DNA of 7,354 nucleotides, taken from positions 1 through 7,354 of the forward strand of contig JAEXEM010000002.1 of the NCBI GenBank assembly GCA_023401045.1. The letters run 5' to 3'. Positions 6,261-7,354 of the stretch are shown here, piece by piece (positions within the stretch are counted from its first letter, which is position 1; each line of letters opens with the position of its first letter). The stretch comes from Actinomycetes bacterium (GTDB lineage Bacteria > Actinomycetota > Actinomycetes > Actinomycetales > Cellulomonadaceae). A program made the position numbers and the translations under genes. The notes under the pieces were generated by a model that did not search any database, was not told where the DNA came from, and worked only from the letters and a program-made list of their open reading frames with translations.

Positions 6261-6280
6261 GGCACCGCCCAGCACCGCCT

Positions 6281-6295
6281 GGCACACTGGCGCCG
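6281..6295 (+). promoter_or_regulatory. Likely leaderless promoter of the deaminase gene
   Basis: GGCACACTGGCGCC (6281-6294) is nearly the same 14-mer as that before the ABC operon and lies one base before the ATG at 6296. The -10-like hexamer is CACACT (6283-6288), with the start expected at about 6295-6296. There is no Shine-Dalgarno sequence. Just upstream, GCACCGCC is repeated at 6262-6269 and 6272-6279, 10 bp apart, about one helical turn, which could be a protein site across the spacer region. Confidence 0.45.
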
Positions 6296-7354
6296 ATGCG
6301 TGACCTCTCGCTGCTGCCCAAGGCGCACCTGCACCTGCACTTCACCGGCTCGATGCGCGTCGAGACGCTGGGCGAGCTCGCCGCGCAGCACCGGATCCGG
6401 CTGCCGCACGTGCTCCTCGACGCCGACCCCCTCGTCGTGCCGCCGGGCGAGCGCGGCTGGTTCCGGTTCCAGCGGCTCTACGACGCGGCCCGGGCGTGCG
6501 TGCGTTCCGAGGACGACATGCGCCGCATCGTCGCCGAGGCGGCCGCGGACGACGCCGCCGAGGGGTCCGGCCGCCTCGAGATCCAGGTCGACCCGACGTC
6601 GTACGCGCCGTTCGTCGGCGGGATCACCCCGGCGCTGGAGATCGTCCTCGACGCGGCGCGCACCGCGCAGGCCGCGACCGGCGTCGAGGTCGGTGTCGTC
6701 GTGGCGGCCTCCCGCATGCGGCACCCGCTCGAGGCCCGCACCCTCGCCCGGCTCGCGGCCCGGCACGCCGGCGACGGTCCCGGTGAGGTCGTCGGTTTCG
6801 GGCTGTCGAACGACGAGCGGCGCGGCGACACCGCCGAGTTCGGCCCGGCGTTCGCCATCGCGCACCGCGCGGGGCTGCGCAGCGTCCCGCACGGCGGCGA
6901 GCTGCTCGGCCCGGCGCACGTCGAGCAGGTCCTCGAGCACCTGCGACCCGACCGCCTCGGCCACGGCGTGCGCAGCGCGGAGGACCCGACGCTGCTCGAG
7001 CGCGTCGTCGCCGACGAGGTCGCGCTCGAGGTGTGCCCGGCGTCGAACGTCTCCCTCGGGGTGTACCCCACCGCCGCCGACGTGCCGCTGCGGACGCTCG
7101 TCGACGCCGGCGCCCGGGTGGCCCTCGGCGCCGACGACCCGCTGCTGTTCCGCTCGCGCCTCACCGACCAGTACCGGATCGCGCGCGAGAAGCACGGCTT
7201 CGACGACGAGGCGCTCGCCGACCTCGCCCGGTCCTCGATCCGCGCGAGCACGGCGTCCCCGGCGACGCGGGAGCGTCTGCTGGCCGGGGTCGACGCCTGG
7301 CTGGCGGACGAGGCGCCTGCCGGGTCGGCGGTGCACGCCCGCAGCACCGCGGTC
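6296..7354 (+). CDS. Adenosine deaminase-family protein, partial at the right edge
   Basis: The window holds 353 residues with no stop. Family members are usually about 330-370 residues, so only a short tail is missing. It should be a zinc-dependent amidohydrolase that deaminates a purine or purine nucleoside in the cytoplasm. Metal and catalytic residues are present: His13 and His15 (HLHLH, 11-15), His199 and Glu202 in PHGGE, His223 in RLGHG, and Asp280-Asp281 in GADDP, plus LEVCPASN (244-251). The N-terminal loop reads KAHLHLHFTGSM where classic adenosine deaminases have ELHxHLDG. Thr17 therefore replaces the Asp that contacts the ribose, and the substrate may differ. I believe other actinomycete proteins share this FTG form, from memory. 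The start is the first ATG, directly after a leaderless promoter. No functional tie to the kinase operon is evident. Confidence 0.88.
   Translation, partial: MRDLSLLPKAHLHLHFTGSMRVETLGELAAQHRIRLPHVLLDADPLVVPPGERGWFRFQRLYDAARACVRSEDDMRRIVAEAAADDAAEGSGRLEIQVDPTSYAPFVGGITPALEIVLDAARTAQAATGVEVGVVVAASRMRHPLEARTLARLAARHAGDGPGEVVGFGLSNDERRGDTAEFGPAFAIAHRAGLRSVPHGGELLGPAHVEQVLEHLRPDRLGHGVRSAEDPTLLERVVADEVALEVCPASNVSLGVYPTAADVPLRTLVDAGARVALGADDPLLFRSRLTDQYRIAREKHGFDDEALADLARSSIRASTASPATRERLLAGVDAWLADEAPAGSAVHARSTAV

Noticed and set aside
3640..6287. Very long open frames on the minus strand opposite the second two-component system, up to about 800 codons
   Set aside because: They are mirror images of GC-rich codon usage on the + strand. 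Their text is Arg/Ser/Gly-rich without recognisable domains, while the + strand shows intact conserved motifs throughout.
180..7354. Frequent CTCGAG and GTCGTC strings across the window
   Set aside because: They come from favoured Leu-Glu and Val-Val codons in GC-rich genes, not from a dispersed repeat family.
1..7354. CRISPR arrays, insertion sequences, tRNA or rRNA genes, attachment sites
   Set aside because: No regularly spaced repeats, transposase motifs, cloverleaf sequences or rRNA-like stretches were seen on either strand.

Overview
The window is very GC-rich DNA with strong G/C preference at third codon positions, Val/Ala/Arg-rich proteins, ATGA start/stop overlaps and apparently leaderless first genes. 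This points to an actinomycete (Actinomycetota). A Cellulomonas-like member of the Micrococcales is a guess from style only. All confidently called genes lie on the + strand, packed end to end.

Layout. Bases 1-179 are non-coding as far as I can judge and hold two perfect inverted repeats (23-60 and 102-123) plus a likely leaderless promoter. Bases 180-2041 encode a two-gene ABC-2 type exporter: a DrrA-like ATPase, then a six-helix permease. After a 52-bp gap with a perfect 16-bp palindrome comes a NarL/LiaRS-type two-component system: an intramembrane-sensing HisKA_3 kinase (2094-3341) and a LuxR/GerE-type response regulator (3338-3964). An 86-bp gap with a short hairpin separates this from a second two-component system of a different class: a HAMP-containing kinase with a periplasmic-type sensor region (4051-5586) and an OmpR/PhoB winged-helix regulator (5583-6260). 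The window closes with a divergent adenosine deaminase-family gene (6296 to beyond 7354) that runs off the edge almost complete.

How it fits together. Exporter plus NarL-type two-component system resembles drug or peptide detoxification modules such as LnrJK-LnrLMN of Bacillus subtilis: the kinase senses membrane perturbation, the regulator binds DNA, and the exporter removes the agent. The 102-123 inverted repeat lies about 67 bp before the inferred exporter start, where an activator could sit. The second two-component system and the deaminase look like separate transcription units, because each begins with a promoter-like motif placed directly against the ATG and no Shine-Dalgarno sequence. 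Within operons, the downstream genes have clear Shine-Dalgarno sequences.

I found no RNA genes, mobile elements, CRISPR arrays or clear frameshifts. The window is mostly well-understood families. The points worth a second look are the regulatory repeats, the shared start-site motif and the altered active-site loop of the deaminase.
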